Shown here: positions 14,231-22,204 of the stretch, piece after piece
Layout of the letters: every line of letters begins with the position of its first letter
Position numbering within the stretch: position 1 is the first letter of the stretch
NCBI GenBank assembly: GCA_034435435.1
Contig: DAOTXN010000138.1
Location: 1-24,697, forward strand
Length of the DNA stretch: 24,697 nucleotides
Reading direction: 5' to 3'
Source: DAOTXN01 sp034435435
Lineage (GTDB): Bacteria; Chloroflexota; Anaerolineae; S140-20
Made by a program: the position numbers and the translations under genes
Notes under the pieces: generated by a model
What the model was told of the DNA's origin: nothing
The model's database searches: none
Seen by the model: the letters and a program-made list of their open reading frames with translations, nothing else

Positions 14231-14259
14231 TTGTCACATTGGGCAGATTGTGGTATACT
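14231..14259 (+). promoter_or_regulatory. promoter of the proS attenuator transcript
   Basis: TTGTCA (14231-14236), a 17-base spacer, and TATACT (14254-14259), with TGG directly before it as an extended -10. Transcription would begin near 14266, about 15 bases before the leader-peptide ATG. Confidence 0.75.
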
Positions 14260-14280
14260 CTCGCCAACCTGGAGGTCAGG

Positions 14281-14343
14281 ATGATGCGTTTGACGCCCGC
14301 CCCTACCAAGCCGTCTGACTGTTCCCGTTATGGGTTCGGCTAG
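14281..14343 (+). CDS. proS leader peptide with three proline codons
   Basis: GGAGGT (14271-14276) precedes ATG ATG. Twenty codons encode MMRLTPAPTKPSDCSRYGFG and end at TAG 14341-14343. Proline codons are 6 (CCC), 8 (CCT) and 11 (CCG): three of twenty, in a leader directly upstream of the prolyl-tRNA synthetase gene. The last codons overlap the antiterminator strand GGTTCGG (14333-14339). A ribosome waiting for Pro-tRNA would cover 14309-14313 (AGCCG), which otherwise pairs with CGGCT (14337-14341). This is the layout of a trp- or pheST-type attenuator. The peptide itself probably has no function beyond its translation. Confidence 0.75.
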   Translation: MMRLTPAPTKPSDCSRYGFG

Positions 14344-14378
14344 TTATGCCTGCCAGGTCCGATTGACTCGTGTAACAG

Positions 14379-14401
14379 CGCCCGAACCACGGGCGTTTTT
14401 T
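14379..14401 (+). terminator. attenuator terminator upstream of proS
   Basis: CGCCCG (14379-14384) pairs with CGGGCG (14390-14395) around AACCA, followed by T6. The bases CCGAACC (14382-14388), in the left arm and loop, can instead pair with GGTTCGG (14333-14339) at the end of the leader peptide, which would prevent the terminator. It ends 29 bases before the proS start. Confidence 0.85.
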
Positions 14402-14430
14402 ATTATGTAGACAAAAAAGGAGGCCTAGCC

Positions 14431-16170
14431 GTGCGACTCGCTCAGCTTTTTGGACGAACCTTGCGTCAGGACCCCGCCGACGCCGAATTGATCAGTCACA
14501 AGCTCTTGTTGCGGGCCAATTTTATCCGTGCGCTAGGGGCCGGGCTATATAGCTACATGCACCTGGGCTGGCGGGTGGCCCGCAATATCGAAGACATCAT
14601 TCGCCAGGAAATGGACGCCATCGGCTGCCAGGAGATGCTCATGCCAGTGATCAACCCGGCGGCGCTGTGGCAAAACACCGGGCGCTGGGACAGCGTGGGA
14701 CCGGCGCTGGTCAAGTTCAAGGACCGCCGGGGACAGGATTACGCGCTGGCCATGACCCACGAGGAAGTCGTCGTCGAGTTGGCGCGGCGCGAGATTGACT
14801 CGTATCGCCAGTTGCCTCAGTTGATCTATCACATCCAGACCAAGCTGCGCGACGAAATCCGGCCGCGCGGCGGGCTGATCCGCGTGCGCGAGTTTATCAT
14901 GAAAGACGCCTACAGCCTGGACGTGGACGTGGCCGGTCTGGACAAATCCTACGCGGCTTTTTACGGCGCATACGAGCGCATCTTTGAGCGCTGCCACGTG
15001 CCCACCTTGCCCGTCCAGGCCGACAGCGGCATGATGGGTGGGGCGCTCTCGCACGAGTTCGTGCTGCCGCATCCGCAAGGCGAGGACCGTCTCATCGCCT
15101 GCTCCAAGTGCGACTATGCCGCCAACGTCGAGCGGGCCGAGTTTGTCAAAGACGTGCGCCTGGAAGAGCCGGTCGAGCGGGTTCAGGTCGCCACGCCCGG
15201 CTGCACCACCATCGCCGACGTGGCCGCGTTCGTGGGCGCGCCCACCGCCGAGACGCTCAAGGCCGTGTTCTACGTGCACGAGCGCTACACCGCCGACGGG
15301 GTAAAAAGCCAATTCCTGTTCGTCCTCATCCGGGGCGACCTGGAGGTGAACGAGACCAAACTGCTCAACGCCATCGGCGGCGGCGCTCTGCGCCCGGCCG
15401 AAGACGCCGACATCCTCGCCGTCGGCGGCGTGCCCGGCTATGCCTCACCCATCGGCTTGCAGGTGCGCGATACACTGGATGGCGCGGGGGTGCTGGTCGT
15501 CGCCGACGACTCGATCCAGACGCGCAGCGCCTTTGTCAGCGGGGCCAACCTCGGAGGTTATCACTTTACCGGCGTCAACTATCCGCGCGACTTTGACGTG
15601 ACGCTCATCACCGACATCGCCCAGGCCGACACCGGCCACACCTGCCCGCATTGCGGCGGCGCGCTGCAGGCCCAATCGGCCATCGAACTGGGCCATACCT
15701 TCAAGCTGGGCACGTGGTACAGTGAGGCCGTGGGGGCCACTTTTCTGGACGAGAACAGCGTTTCTCACCCCATCGTGATGGGATCCTACGGCATCGGCGT
15801 GGGCCGGTTGATGGCCGCCATCGTCGAGATGCATCACGACGAATGCGGCATCATCTGGCCCAAGTCGGTGGCGCCCTACCAGATTCACATAGTGGCGCTC
15901 GGCCCCAACCAGACGGTGATGGAGCAGGCCGAGGCGCTGTACAAACAACTGCTTGCCGCGGGATACAAAGTATTGTATGATGACCGCGACGAACGGGCCG
16001 GGGTCAAGTTCGCCGACGCCGATCTCATCGGCTTGCCGCTGCGCCTGACGGTGAGCGCGCGCAGCCTGGAGGCCGGCGGGGTCGAGCTTAAAGAGCGGCA
16101 GCGGGATGAGCGCGCCATCGTTCCGCTGGAACAGTTGATGGCGTGGTTGGCCGATTGGTGGAGGGGGTAG
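14431..16170 (+). CDS. proS: prolyl-tRNA synthetase (bacterial type with editing domain)
   Basis: This 579-residue class II synthetase charges tRNA-Pro in the cytoplasm. The N-terminus is normal (LFGRTLRQDPADAELISHKL). Motif 2 is RPRGGLIRVREFIMKDAYSL (about 144-163). An insertion (INS) editing domain lies between about 225 and 400 and carries CPHCGG. Motif 3 is MGSYGIGVGR (450-459), and a C-terminal anticodon-binding domain follows (PYQIHIVALG to the end). Length is typical of the bacterial form. The GTG start has AAGGAGG 7 bases upstream. Expression is probably controlled by the leader-peptide attenuator directly upstream. Confidence 0.97.
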   Translation: MRLAQLFGRTLRQDPADAELISHKLLLRANFIRALGAGLYSYMHLGWRVARNIEDIIRQEMDAIGCQEMLMPVINPAALWQNTGRWDSVGPALVKFKDRRGQDYALAMTHEEVVVELARREIDSYRQLPQLIYHIQTKLRDEIRPRGGLIRVREFIMKDAYSLDVDVAGLDKSYAAFYGAYERIFERCHVPTLPVQADSGMMGGALSHEFVLPHPQGEDRLIACSKCDYAANVERAEFVKDVRLEEPVERVQVATPGCTTIADVAAFVGAPTAETLKAVFYVHERYTADGVKSQFLFVLIRGDLEVNETKLLNAIGGGALRPAEDADILAVGGVPGYASPIGLQVRDTLDGAGVLVVADDSIQTRSAFVSGANLGGYHFTGVNYPRDFDVTLITDIAQADTGHTCPHCGGALQAQSAIELGHTFKLGTWYSEAVGATFLDENSVSHPIVMGSYGIGVGRLMAAIVEMHHDECGIIWPKSVAPYQIHIVALGPNQTVMEQAEALYKQLLAAGYKVLYDDRDERAGVKFADADLIGLPLRLTVSARSLEAGGVELKERQRDERAIVPLEQLMAWLADWWRG

Positions 16171-16237
16171 TTGGATAGTTGAACTGCTTTAATGGGCTAA
16201 CTTGAGCCTCATCACAATTTTGCTTACCTGGGTCGCT

Positions 16238-16474
16238 ATGGCATCCTTTGAAATCATTGGAGAAATCACCGGTATTGAGATCATCGCCGTCGGTAGTTCT
16301 ATCCGGGACATTGCGCGCCTGCGGAAGCGTTACGGTCCCGGGCGCTGGCGCAAGTTGAAAGGGATTGCAATGATACGTCTCCGCAGTGGCAGGATACGCC
16401 AGGCAGAACTACATTGGTATGAAGCGCATGGGATAGGCAAAAAAGAGATCAAACGTAAGCGATATTTGGACTAG
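16238..16474 (+). CDS. conserved small basic protein, 78 residues
   Basis: From ATG 16238 the product reads MASFEIIGEITGIEIIAVGS, then RLRKRYGPGRWRKLKG and AELHWYEAHGIGKKEIKRKR. It is strongly basic, with a Trp-Tyr-His block near the end. I recall similar unassigned proteins in cyanobacteria and Chloroflexota. No function is known to me; an RNA- or ribosome-binding role or a toxin-antitoxin role are guesses. A TTG start at 16202 would add 12 hydrophobic residues; neither start has a good ribosome site. The next gene starts 4 bases after its stop. Confidence 0.7.
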   Translation: MASFEIIGEITGIEIIAVGSSIRDIARLRKRYGPGRWRKLKGIAMIRLRSGRIRQAELHWYEAHGIGKKEIKRKRYLD

Positions 16475-16478
16475 GGAT

Positions 16479-16742
16479 ATGAAACAACTCAAGACTACCG
16501 GGGCCAGATTTGCGATATGCGTGAATAATTCAGAGTACCCTGCGTCATTAGAGATGCACAAAATATACCGTGTGCTACCCGACGATGAAGCAGTTCTGGA
16601 TGGGGATTTGCGCATCATAGACGAGAGCGGGGAGGATTACCTGTATCCTGCTGAGTATTTCGTCGTGGTTAGCTTGCCGCGTAAAGTGGAGCAGGTTTTG
16701 CAGGCTTCATTCTCGTCCAGTCTTCAGCCGGTCGCGGCCTGA
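16479..16742 (+). CDS. conserved small acidic protein, 87 residues
   Basis: The product reads FAICVNNSEYPASLEMHKIYRV at the start, with DDEAVLDGDLRIIDESGEDYLYPAEYFVVVSLP in the centre. The pattern 'C.NN..Y.ASLE..K.Y.V.PD..A....LR.IDESGEDYLYP..YF' belongs to a small family I have seen as unassigned proteins next to short basic proteins. The tight spacing (4 bases) and opposite charge of the two products suggest they work as a pair. GGGAT just before the ATG is a weak ribosome site. Confidence 0.72.
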   Translation: MKQLKTTGARFAICVNNSEYPASLEMHKIYRVLPDDEAVLDGDLRIIDESGEDYLYPAEYFVVVSLPRKVEQVLQASFSSSLQPVAA

Positions 16743-16862
16743 CTGGCCGAAAAGCCGACTTTACGCCAGGTAATGCCAGAGTAGGCCGAGATGGGGTCTG
16801 CGGCTGGCCAGTTGAGACTGTCAGGATGACTTGTTGAAACCGTTGTAAAGCGACTGGCGCTG

Positions 16863-17537
16863 ATGAAGCTATTATTGATCCGTCACGGCGAATCGCGCGG
16901 CAATCTCAACCGGCAGTGGCAGGGCTGGCTGGACGAGCCGCTGACGCCAGCCGGCCTGGCCCAGGCCCGGCGGCTGGCAGAGCGTGTTGGGCGCTGGGCG
17001 GCGGAAAACGAGACGCCCATCACAGGCGTGCACAGCAGCACGCTGACCCGCGCCTTTCAGACCGGCGCTGTGTTGGCCCGACGCTGGGGCGTGCCGCTGG
17101 TGCTCGACGGGCGGCTACGCGAGCGCCACGTGGGGGTGTTGCAGGGGCTGACCTGGCCTCAAGTCGAGACTCAACACCCCGAGATCGCCGCGACCATCCG
17201 CCAGCAGTGGACCGTGGCCGCGTTGCCCGGCGGTGAGACCACCGCCCAATTGTCCGAGCGGGTCTGGCAGGCGGTGCAGGAGATCGTCCAGCGCACCGAC
17301 GGGACCCAGGATAGCGTCGCCGTCGTCAGCCACGGCGGCACGCTCAACGCCTATTTGAACCGGCTGGTGGGGCGGGGCCATGCCGAGCCATTCATGTTCC
17401 GGCTCGGCAACACGTCGTTTTCGGTGGTCGAGATCGACGCCGGGCGGCCGCGCATCTTGCTGGTCAACGACTTGTGTCATTTGGAGATGAAGGACGAAAG
17501 ACGAAGGACGAAGGACGAACAGACGGAGGATGTGTGA
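16863..17537 (+). CDS. histidine phosphatase family protein (phosphoglycerate mutase-like)
   Basis: The RHG motif is LIRHGESRGN with the phospho-accepting His8. The second catalytic His is in VVSHGGT (His157), and LRERHVGVLQGLTWPQV corresponds to the usual 'E..fG.weG' substrate loop. At 224 residues it fits small cofactor-dependent mutase-like phosphatases; the substrate cannot be told from sequence. The last 16 residues (MKDERRRTKDEQTEDV) come from a dispersed GACGAAGGAC repeat and are probably an add-on. Its stop TGA overlaps the ATG of the acetyltransferase by one base. Confidence 0.9.
   Translation: MKLLLIRHGESRGNLNRQWQGWLDEPLTPAGLAQARRLAERVGRWAAENETPITGVHSSTLTRAFQTGAVLARRWGVPLVLDGRLRERHVGVLQGLTWPQVETQHPEIAATIRQQWTVAALPGGETTAQLSERVWQAVQEIVQRTDGTQDSVAVVSHGGTLNAYLNRLVGRGHAEPFMFRLGNTSFSVVEIDAGRPRILLVNDLCHLEMKDERRRTKDEQTEDV
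17489..17529. repeat. dispersed GACGAAGGAC-type repeat at a gene junction
   Basis: A series of GAAGGACGAAAGACGAAGGA-like units spans the end of the phosphatase gene and contains the GGAGG used by the next gene. Relatives lie at 9807-9846 (reverse complement) and 20478-20517. Confidence 0.7.
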
Positions 17538-18064
17538 TGATTTGCGGGACGAAAGTTCGGCTGCGGGCCATCGAGCGTGACGACATCCCGCGCTTTGTCA
17601 AATGGCTCAACGATCCCCAGGTGCGCGAACACCTGGCGATGTACCGCCCCATATCCTTCGCCCAGGAGGAAAAGTGGTTCGAGCGTCACGCCGAGCTCGA
17701 CCCGGCCGACCACGTGTACGCCATCGAGACGCAGGAAGGCGTGCACATCGGCAATACCGGCCTGCACGCCATCGACTGGAAGAATCGCAGCGCCGAGTTT
17801 GGCATCCTCATCGGTGAAAAGGAATATTGGAGCCAGGGCTACGGCGCGGATGCCACGGCGACGCTGGTGGGCTATGCTTTTGGCGAGCTGAACCTGCACC
17901 GCGTCCACCTGCGGGTAGACGCCGACAACCCGCGCGCCATCCGCTGTTACGAAAAGGCGGGTTTTCGGCTCGAAGGTACTATGCGCGACGCTGTGTTCAC
18001 CGAGGGGCGGTACAAAGACCAGCTCTTGATGTCTATATTGCGGCCCGAGCTCAAGACAATCTGA
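17537..18064 (+). CDS. GNAT N-acetyltransferase, RimJ/RimL-like
   Basis: The 175-residue protein begins TKVRLRAIERDDIPRFVKWL, as in the RimJ/RimL group. It has an acetyl-CoA binding loop EYWSQGYGADATATL (about residues 96-110) and the end motif NPRAIRCYEKAGFRLEG. It acetylates an amine, perhaps a protein N-terminus or a small molecule; the substrate is unknown. The ATG at 17537 overlaps the previous stop (TGATG) and has GGAGG upstream, so it is translationally coupled to the histidine phosphatase gene. The longer frame back to 17474 would translate the repeat and is not preferred. Confidence 0.9.
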   Translation: MICGTKVRLRAIERDDIPRFVKWLNDPQVREHLAMYRPISFAQEEKWFERHAELDPADHVYAIETQEGVHIGNTGLHAIDWKNRSAEFGILIGEKEYWSQGYGADATATLVGYAFGELNLHRVHLRVDADNPRAIRCYEKAGFRLEGTMRDAVFTEGRYKDQLLMSILRPELKTI

Positions 18065-18068
18065 GAAC

Positions 18069-18099
18069 AAAGCCCGGTCTTTTCAACGACCGGGCTTTT
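18069..18099 (+). terminator. rho-independent terminator
   Basis: AAAGCCCGGTC (18069-18079) pairs perfectly with GACCGGGCTTT (18088-18098) around TTTTCAAC, followed by T. It ends the phosphatase-acetyltransferase pair; the left-arm A3 allows some reverse-strand activity too. Confidence 0.85.
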
Positions 18100-18147
18100 C
18101 GACGATAGGGAGAAGCCATGTCTCATCAGTCCAGAGGAGAAGAACCC

Positions 18148-19107
18148 ATGTACGGTGAGATCAAGCTCTTTGGTGGAACCGGATGCGTGGAGCTGGCCCA
18201 AGAGATCAGCACGATTTTGGGCGTGCCGTTGAGCGGACGCGACATCGTCGAGTTTCCCAACGAAAACCTGTTCGTGCGCTTGCACGAGAGCGTGCGCGGC
18301 CAGGACGTGTTTGTCATTCAAACCACGTCGGCCCCGGTCAACCGCAACATCATGGAGCTGCTCATCCTGCTGGATACACTCAAGCGGGCCTCGGCCGGGC
18401 GCATCACGGCGGTGATTCCCTACTATGCCTACGCCCGCAGCGATAAAAAAGACCAGCCTCGCGTGCCCATCACCGCCCGCTTGCTGGCCGACCTGATCAG
18501 CACCGCCGGCGCCGACCGCTTTATGCTGCTCGACCTGCACGCCGGACAGATTCAAGGCTTTTTCAGCATCCCCGGCGACGAGCTGACGGTCTTTCCGATT
18601 TTGAGCGACTATTACAAAGAGAAAAACCTGCCCGACGAAGTGGTCGTGTCGGCCGACCTGGGCTTTGCCAAAAAGGCGCGCAACTTTGCCGTGGAACAGG
18701 ACGCCCCCATCGCCTTTGTGGAAAAGCGGCGCACGGGGAGCGGCGCTGCCAGCGAGTCGTTGACTCTCATCGGCGACGTGAGAGACAAGATCGCCATCGT
18801 CGTGGACGACGAGGTGGACACCGGCGGCTCGATCACCCACGCCGCGCAGCTCGTGTGTGACAGTGGAGCCAAAGAAGTCTATCTGTGCTTCACGCACGCC
18901 GTGTTGTCTGGGAACGCCGTCGAGCGTCTGCGGGCTGTCCCCGCCAAAGAGATCGTCACCACCAACACCGTGCCCATCCCACCCGAAAAGCGTCTGCCGA
19001 ACATGACCGTCCTATCCGTCGCGCCGCTGCTGGCCGGCGTGATATGGCGCGTGCACCGGGGCAAGTCCGTAGGCGAGATGTTCTCGCGTTACAAACTATA
19101 TGCTTGA
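18148..19107 (+). CDS. prs: ribose-phosphate pyrophosphokinase
   Basis: The 319-residue enzyme makes PRPP from ribose 5-phosphate and ATP for nucleotide, His and Trp synthesis. It starts MYGEIKLFGGTGC, has the catalytic DLHAGQIQGFF region in the middle, and the PRPP-binding loop DDEVDTGGS (220-228). Length fits the family. Two starts are possible. ATG 18148 has AGAGGAGA (18133-18140) at 7 bases and matches the family start. ATG 18118 has GGGAGA but adds ten unusual residues (MSHQSRGEEP). I prefer 18148. It lies just downstream of a terminator and so needs its own promoter, which I do not see clearly. Confidence 0.96.
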   Translation: MYGEIKLFGGTGCVELAQEISTILGVPLSGRDIVEFPNENLFVRLHESVRGQDVFVIQTTSAPVNRNIMELLILLDTLKRASAGRITAVIPYYAYARSDKKDQPRVPITARLLADLISTAGADRFMLLDLHAGQIQGFFSIPGDELTVFPILSDYYKEKNLPDEVVVSADLGFAKKARNFAVEQDAPIAFVEKRRTGSGAASESLTLIGDVRDKIAIVVDDEVDTGGSITHAAQLVCDSGAKEVYLCFTHAVLSGNAVERLRAVPAKEIVTTNTVPIPPEKRLPNMTVLSVAPLLAGVIWRVHRGKSVGEMFSRYKLYA

Positions 19108-19206
19108 GGGCGACCGCCGACGACCGACCGATGACTGATGAGAAATTGGCCGGCCACACGTCTTCGGTGCATACCGGCGTTTGGGCTGGCGCGCGAGGAG
19201 TGGCAA

Positions 19207-20511
19207 GTGAAAAGTGAACATAGAATGATCCGTCAAGTGCTAGACAACGGCCTGACCGTGCTGGTGCGCGAGATGCACCACGCCCCCGTCGCCAGCCTGT
19301 GGCTGTGGTTTCGCGTGGGCAGCCGGAATGAGTTGCCGGGCAGCACCGGCATCTCGCACTGGGTCGAGCACATGATGTTCAAAGGCACGCCTCACGTGCC
19401 CAAGGGCGAATTGGACCGCCTCATCTCGCGCGAGGGAGGCGTTTCCAACGCCATGACCTGGATCGACTGGACCACCTACTATGAGACGCTCCCGGCCCAC
19501 CGCATCGACCTGGCGCTGGAAATCGAAGCCGACCGGCTGGTCAATGCCTCGTTCGAGGCGCAGGAGGTCGAGGCGGAGCGCACGGTGATCATTTCCGAGC
19601 GCCAGGGGGCCGAAAACGAGCCGGGCTTTCGCCTCGGCGAAGCGGTGCAAGGGGCCGCCTTTCGCGTCCACCCGTATCACCACATGGTCATCGGCGACAT
19701 GTGCGACCTGGAAACGATCACCCGCGACGACCTGTATCGCCACTACCGGCGCTATTATGCCCCGGACAACGCCGTGCTGGTGCTGGCGGGCGACGTGGAT
19801 AGCGCGGACGCGCTCACGCGAGTCGCGGCATTGTTCGGGTCTATCCCCTCTGGCGAGTCTGCGCCGCCCGTCCGCCGCCCCGAGCCGCCCCAGACCGGCG
19901 AACGGCGCGTGGTCGTCGAGGGTGAAGGCACGACGGCCTACGTGGAGCTGGCCTTTCACGCGCCTGCGGCGACCGACCCAGACTTTTTCCCCATGCTGGC
20001 GCTGAACGCCGTGCTGGCCGGCATCAGCCACTTGTCGCCTTTTGGCAACGGCTCGGCCAACCGCAGCAGCCGCCTGTACAAGGCCCTGGTCGAGACCGAG
20101 CTGGCCTCCTCCGTCGCGGGCGATGTGCCCATCACGTTGGACCCCTACCTATACTCCCTATCGGCCACGGTGCGCACGGGACGCACGCCGGAGCAAGTCG
20201 AAGAGGCTTTGTGGGGGCAGGTGGAGCGCGTCGTGCGCGACCCGGCCCAGCCAGAGGAGCTGTCCAAGGCCATCAAGCAGGCCAAAGCTCAATTCGCCTA
20301 TAGCAGCGAAAGCGTCACGCACCAGGCGCTGTGGGCCGGCTTTTCGGAGCTGCACGGCGACCACACCTGGTTCACCCGCTTTATCGAACGGCTCGATCAG
20401 GTCACACTGCCGGACGTGCAGCGGGTCGCGGAGAAATACCTGACCCGCCGCAACTGCACCGTCGGCTGGTACGCGCCGGAGGACGAAGGACGGATAACGA
20501 ATGACGAATGA
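19207..20511 (+). CDS. M16 family zinc metallopeptidase (active subunit)
   Basis: The 434-residue protein carries the inverted zinc motif HWVEH (51-55) in GISHWVEHMMFKGT, with the third ligand in the expected place (VEAERTVIISE, about 75 residues later). It is therefore likely active. Length fits one-chain YmxG/PqqL-type half proteins. GTG 19207 is chosen because GAGGAG (19195-19200) lies just before it; the ATG at 19138 has no ribosome site. The last residues (EDEGRITNDE) come from a dispersed repeat. It overlaps the next M16 gene by 11 bases, so the two products probably form a heterodimer. Confidence 0.93.
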   Translation: MKSEHRMIRQVLDNGLTVLVREMHHAPVASLWLWFRVGSRNELPGSTGISHWVEHMMFKGTPHVPKGELDRLISREGGVSNAMTWIDWTTYYETLPAHRIDLALEIEADRLVNASFEAQEVEAERTVIISERQGAENEPGFRLGEAVQGAAFRVHPYHHMVIGDMCDLETITRDDLYRHYRRYYAPDNAVLVLAGDVDSADALTRVAALFGSIPSGESAPPVRRPEPPQTGERRVVVEGEGTTAYVELAFHAPAATDPDFFPMLALNAVLAGISHLSPFGNGSANRSSRLYKALVETELASSVAGDVPITLDPYLYSLSATVRTGRTPEQVEEALWGQVERVVRDPAQPEELSKAIKQAKAQFAYSSESVTHQALWAGFSELHGDHTWFTRFIERLDQVTLPDVQRVAEKYLTRRNCTVGWYAPEDEGRITNDE

Positions 20512-20517
20512 CGAACG
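20478..20517. repeat. dispersed GACGAAGGAC/AATGACG repeat at the M16 gene overlap
   Basis: GGACGAAGGACGGATAACGA is followed by ATGACGAATGACGAACG. The repeat provides both the last codons of the first M16 gene and the first codons of the second. It is related to the repeats at 9807-9846 and 17489-17529. Confidence 0.6.
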
Positions 20518-21790
20518 CCTTGCTCATTCTGTGCCGGGGCCGGACGATATTTTCCGCCACGAGCTCGACAACGGCCTGGTGGTTCTGGTGCGCGAGAACC
20601 ACGTCAGCCCAGCGGTGGTGATCGGGGGCTATCTCGCTGCCGGCGCGATAGATGTGCCCGCCGAACAGGCCGGGTTGGCCGCGTTTACGGCGGCCATGCT
20701 CATGCGCGGCACTCAAAAACGCACCTTTGCCCAAATCTACGCCGAGATCGAATCGGTGGGGGCCGAGGCCAGCTTTGGGGCCGGCGGACACACCACCAGT
20801 TTCGGCGGCAAAAGCCTGGCCGAAGACCTGCCGCTGTTGCTGGACGTGCTGGCCGAGTCCATCCAGCGCCCCACCTTTCCGCCCGACGAAGTGGAACGCC
20901 TGCGCGGCCAGATTCTCACCGCTCTGGAAATGCGCGCCAACGACACCGGGGCCATGGCCAGCATGGCCTTTCGGGAGCTGGCTTATCGAGACGGGCATCC
21001 CTACGGGCGCAGCGTGCGGGGCTATCTGGAGACGGTCAAAGCCATTGGCCGCGACGACCTGGCCCGCTTTCATCAGACGGGCTATGGCGCGCAGGGAATG
21101 ACCCTGTGCATCGTGGGGGCCGTGCGCGCCGCCGACGCCCTGGCCCAGGTGCAGGCGGCCTTTCAAAACTGGCGCGGCCAGACCCGCGCCCGCCCGCCGC
21201 TGCCAGCGGCGGCGCGCCCGCCTGGGCTGGTGCGCAGGCAGGTGGACATGCCCAACAAAAGCCAGACCGATATTGTGATGGGCCTGCCCGGACCCGCCCG
21301 GGCCGAGCCGGACTATTTGGACGCCGCGGTCGCCAATACCATCCTGGGCGTGTTTGGCATGATGGGCCGGCTGGGCCGCCATCTACGCGATGAGCAAGGG
21401 CTGGCCTATTACATCTCTAGCCAGCTCGACGGCGGGCTGGGGCCGGGACCGTGGACGGTCTCGGCCGGGGTAGACCCGGCCAACGTCGAGCGCACCATCG
21501 AGGGCGTGCGGGGCGAGATGCTCCGTCTGCGCGACGCGCCGGTGGAGGCCGAGGAGCTGGCCGACGTCCAGACCTATCTCACCGGCTCGCTGCCGCTGCG
21601 CCTGGAGACCAACGAAGGCGTCGCCGGGGCCATTCTCAACATGGAGCAGCACGATCTGGGTCTGGATTACCTGTCGCGTTACCCGGCCCTGATCCACGCC
21701 ATCACCGCCGAGCGGGTGCAAGCCGCGGCGCGCAAATGGCTCGACCCGGACAACCTGGCGATTGGGGTGGCCGGGCCGCCGCAGGCGTAG
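20501..21790 (+). CDS. M16 family peptidase-like protein, non-catalytic subunit
   Basis: This 429-residue M16 protein has ELDNGLVVLVRENHVSPAVV at the start as in its partner. At the zinc site it reads GLAAFTAAMLMRGT (58-71). Aligned with GISHWVEHMMFKGT of the partner, the two His and the Glu are all Ala (61, 64, 65). It therefore cannot bind zinc in the usual way and should be the structural half of a heterodimer, as in mitochondrial processing peptidase and bacterial M16 pairs. The R/Y region near the C-terminus (LRDEQGLAYYISSQLDGGLG) needed for substrate binding is kept. It overlaps the active subunit gene by 11 bases. Confidence 0.92.
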   Translation: MTNDERLAHSVPGPDDIFRHELDNGLVVLVRENHVSPAVVIGGYLAAGAIDVPAEQAGLAAFTAAMLMRGTQKRTFAQIYAEIESVGAEASFGAGGHTTSFGGKSLAEDLPLLLDVLAESIQRPTFPPDEVERLRGQILTALEMRANDTGAMASMAFRELAYRDGHPYGRSVRGYLETVKAIGRDDLARFHQTGYGAQGMTLCIVGAVRAADALAQVQAAFQNWRGQTRARPPLPAAARPPGLVRRQVDMPNKSQTDIVMGLPGPARAEPDYLDAAVANTILGVFGMMGRLGRHLRDEQGLAYYISSQLDGGLGPGPWTVSAGVDPANVERTIEGVRGEMLRLRDAPVEAEELADVQTYLTGSLPLRLETNEGVAGAILNMEQHDLGLDYLSRYPALIHAITAERVQAAARKWLDPDNLAIGVAGPPQA

Positions 21791-21887
21791 AAGAGGGTGT
21801 CAGGCGACATACCTGTAAAATCGCGGGGCGTGGACCCGCTATGAGCTATGTTGGATAGTGCAGTGTTTGAGCCAGTATGAAAAAACT

Positions 21888-21916
21888 TTATCATGCTTTG
21901 TAAACTGTGTTATAAT
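21888..21916 (+). promoter_or_regulatory. promoter of the toxin-antitoxin cluster
   Basis: TTATCA (21888-21893), 17 bases, TATAAT (21911-21916). It is 43 bases upstream of the antitoxin ATG and the region is more AT-rich than its surroundings. Confidence 0.75.
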
Positions 21917-21958
21917 ATGCCCGGCGACACGCTCACAAATCAAACTCGGGGGAGTGAC

Positions 21959-22204
21959 ATGTCTGTAACAGTGGTGAAACTCAGCGAGCGCAATCAAATG
22001 GTGCTACCCAAGGCGGCGCGCGCCGCCCTGCGGGTAAAACCGGGCGGACGGGTGATGGTCGTCATAGAAGGCGCTAGCGTTCGTCTGTTACCCGAACCGG
22101 AGAACTGGACCGATTACGTTTACGGTCTGGGGGAAGAGCTGTGGGCTGCGCTGGGGGGGGGCGAACAATTCCTGGCAGAGGAACGGGCCGCATGGGAAAG
22201 CTAG
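21959..22204 (+). CDS. vapB: AbrB/MazE-type antitoxin (VapB-like)
   Basis: The 81-residue protein has an N-terminal swapped-hairpin AbrB domain (VKLSERNQMVLPKAARAALRV at 6-26, then VMVVIEGASVRLLP). An acidic C-terminal tail (residues 48-81) would wrap the toxin. It should bind both its promoter and the PIN toxin. GGGGGAG precedes the ATG. The gene overlaps the toxin gene by 13 bases, as usual for such pairs. Confidence 0.88.
   Translation: MSVTVVKLSERNQMVLPKAARAALRVKPGGRVMVVIEGASVRLLPEPENWTDYVYGLGEELWAALGGGEQFLAEERAAWES

Noticed and set aside
14266..14401. T-box riboswitch upstream of proS
   Set aside because: The conserved T-box antiterminator sequence (GGGTGGNACCGCG type) and a specifier loop layout are absent; the leader-peptide model explains all visible elements.
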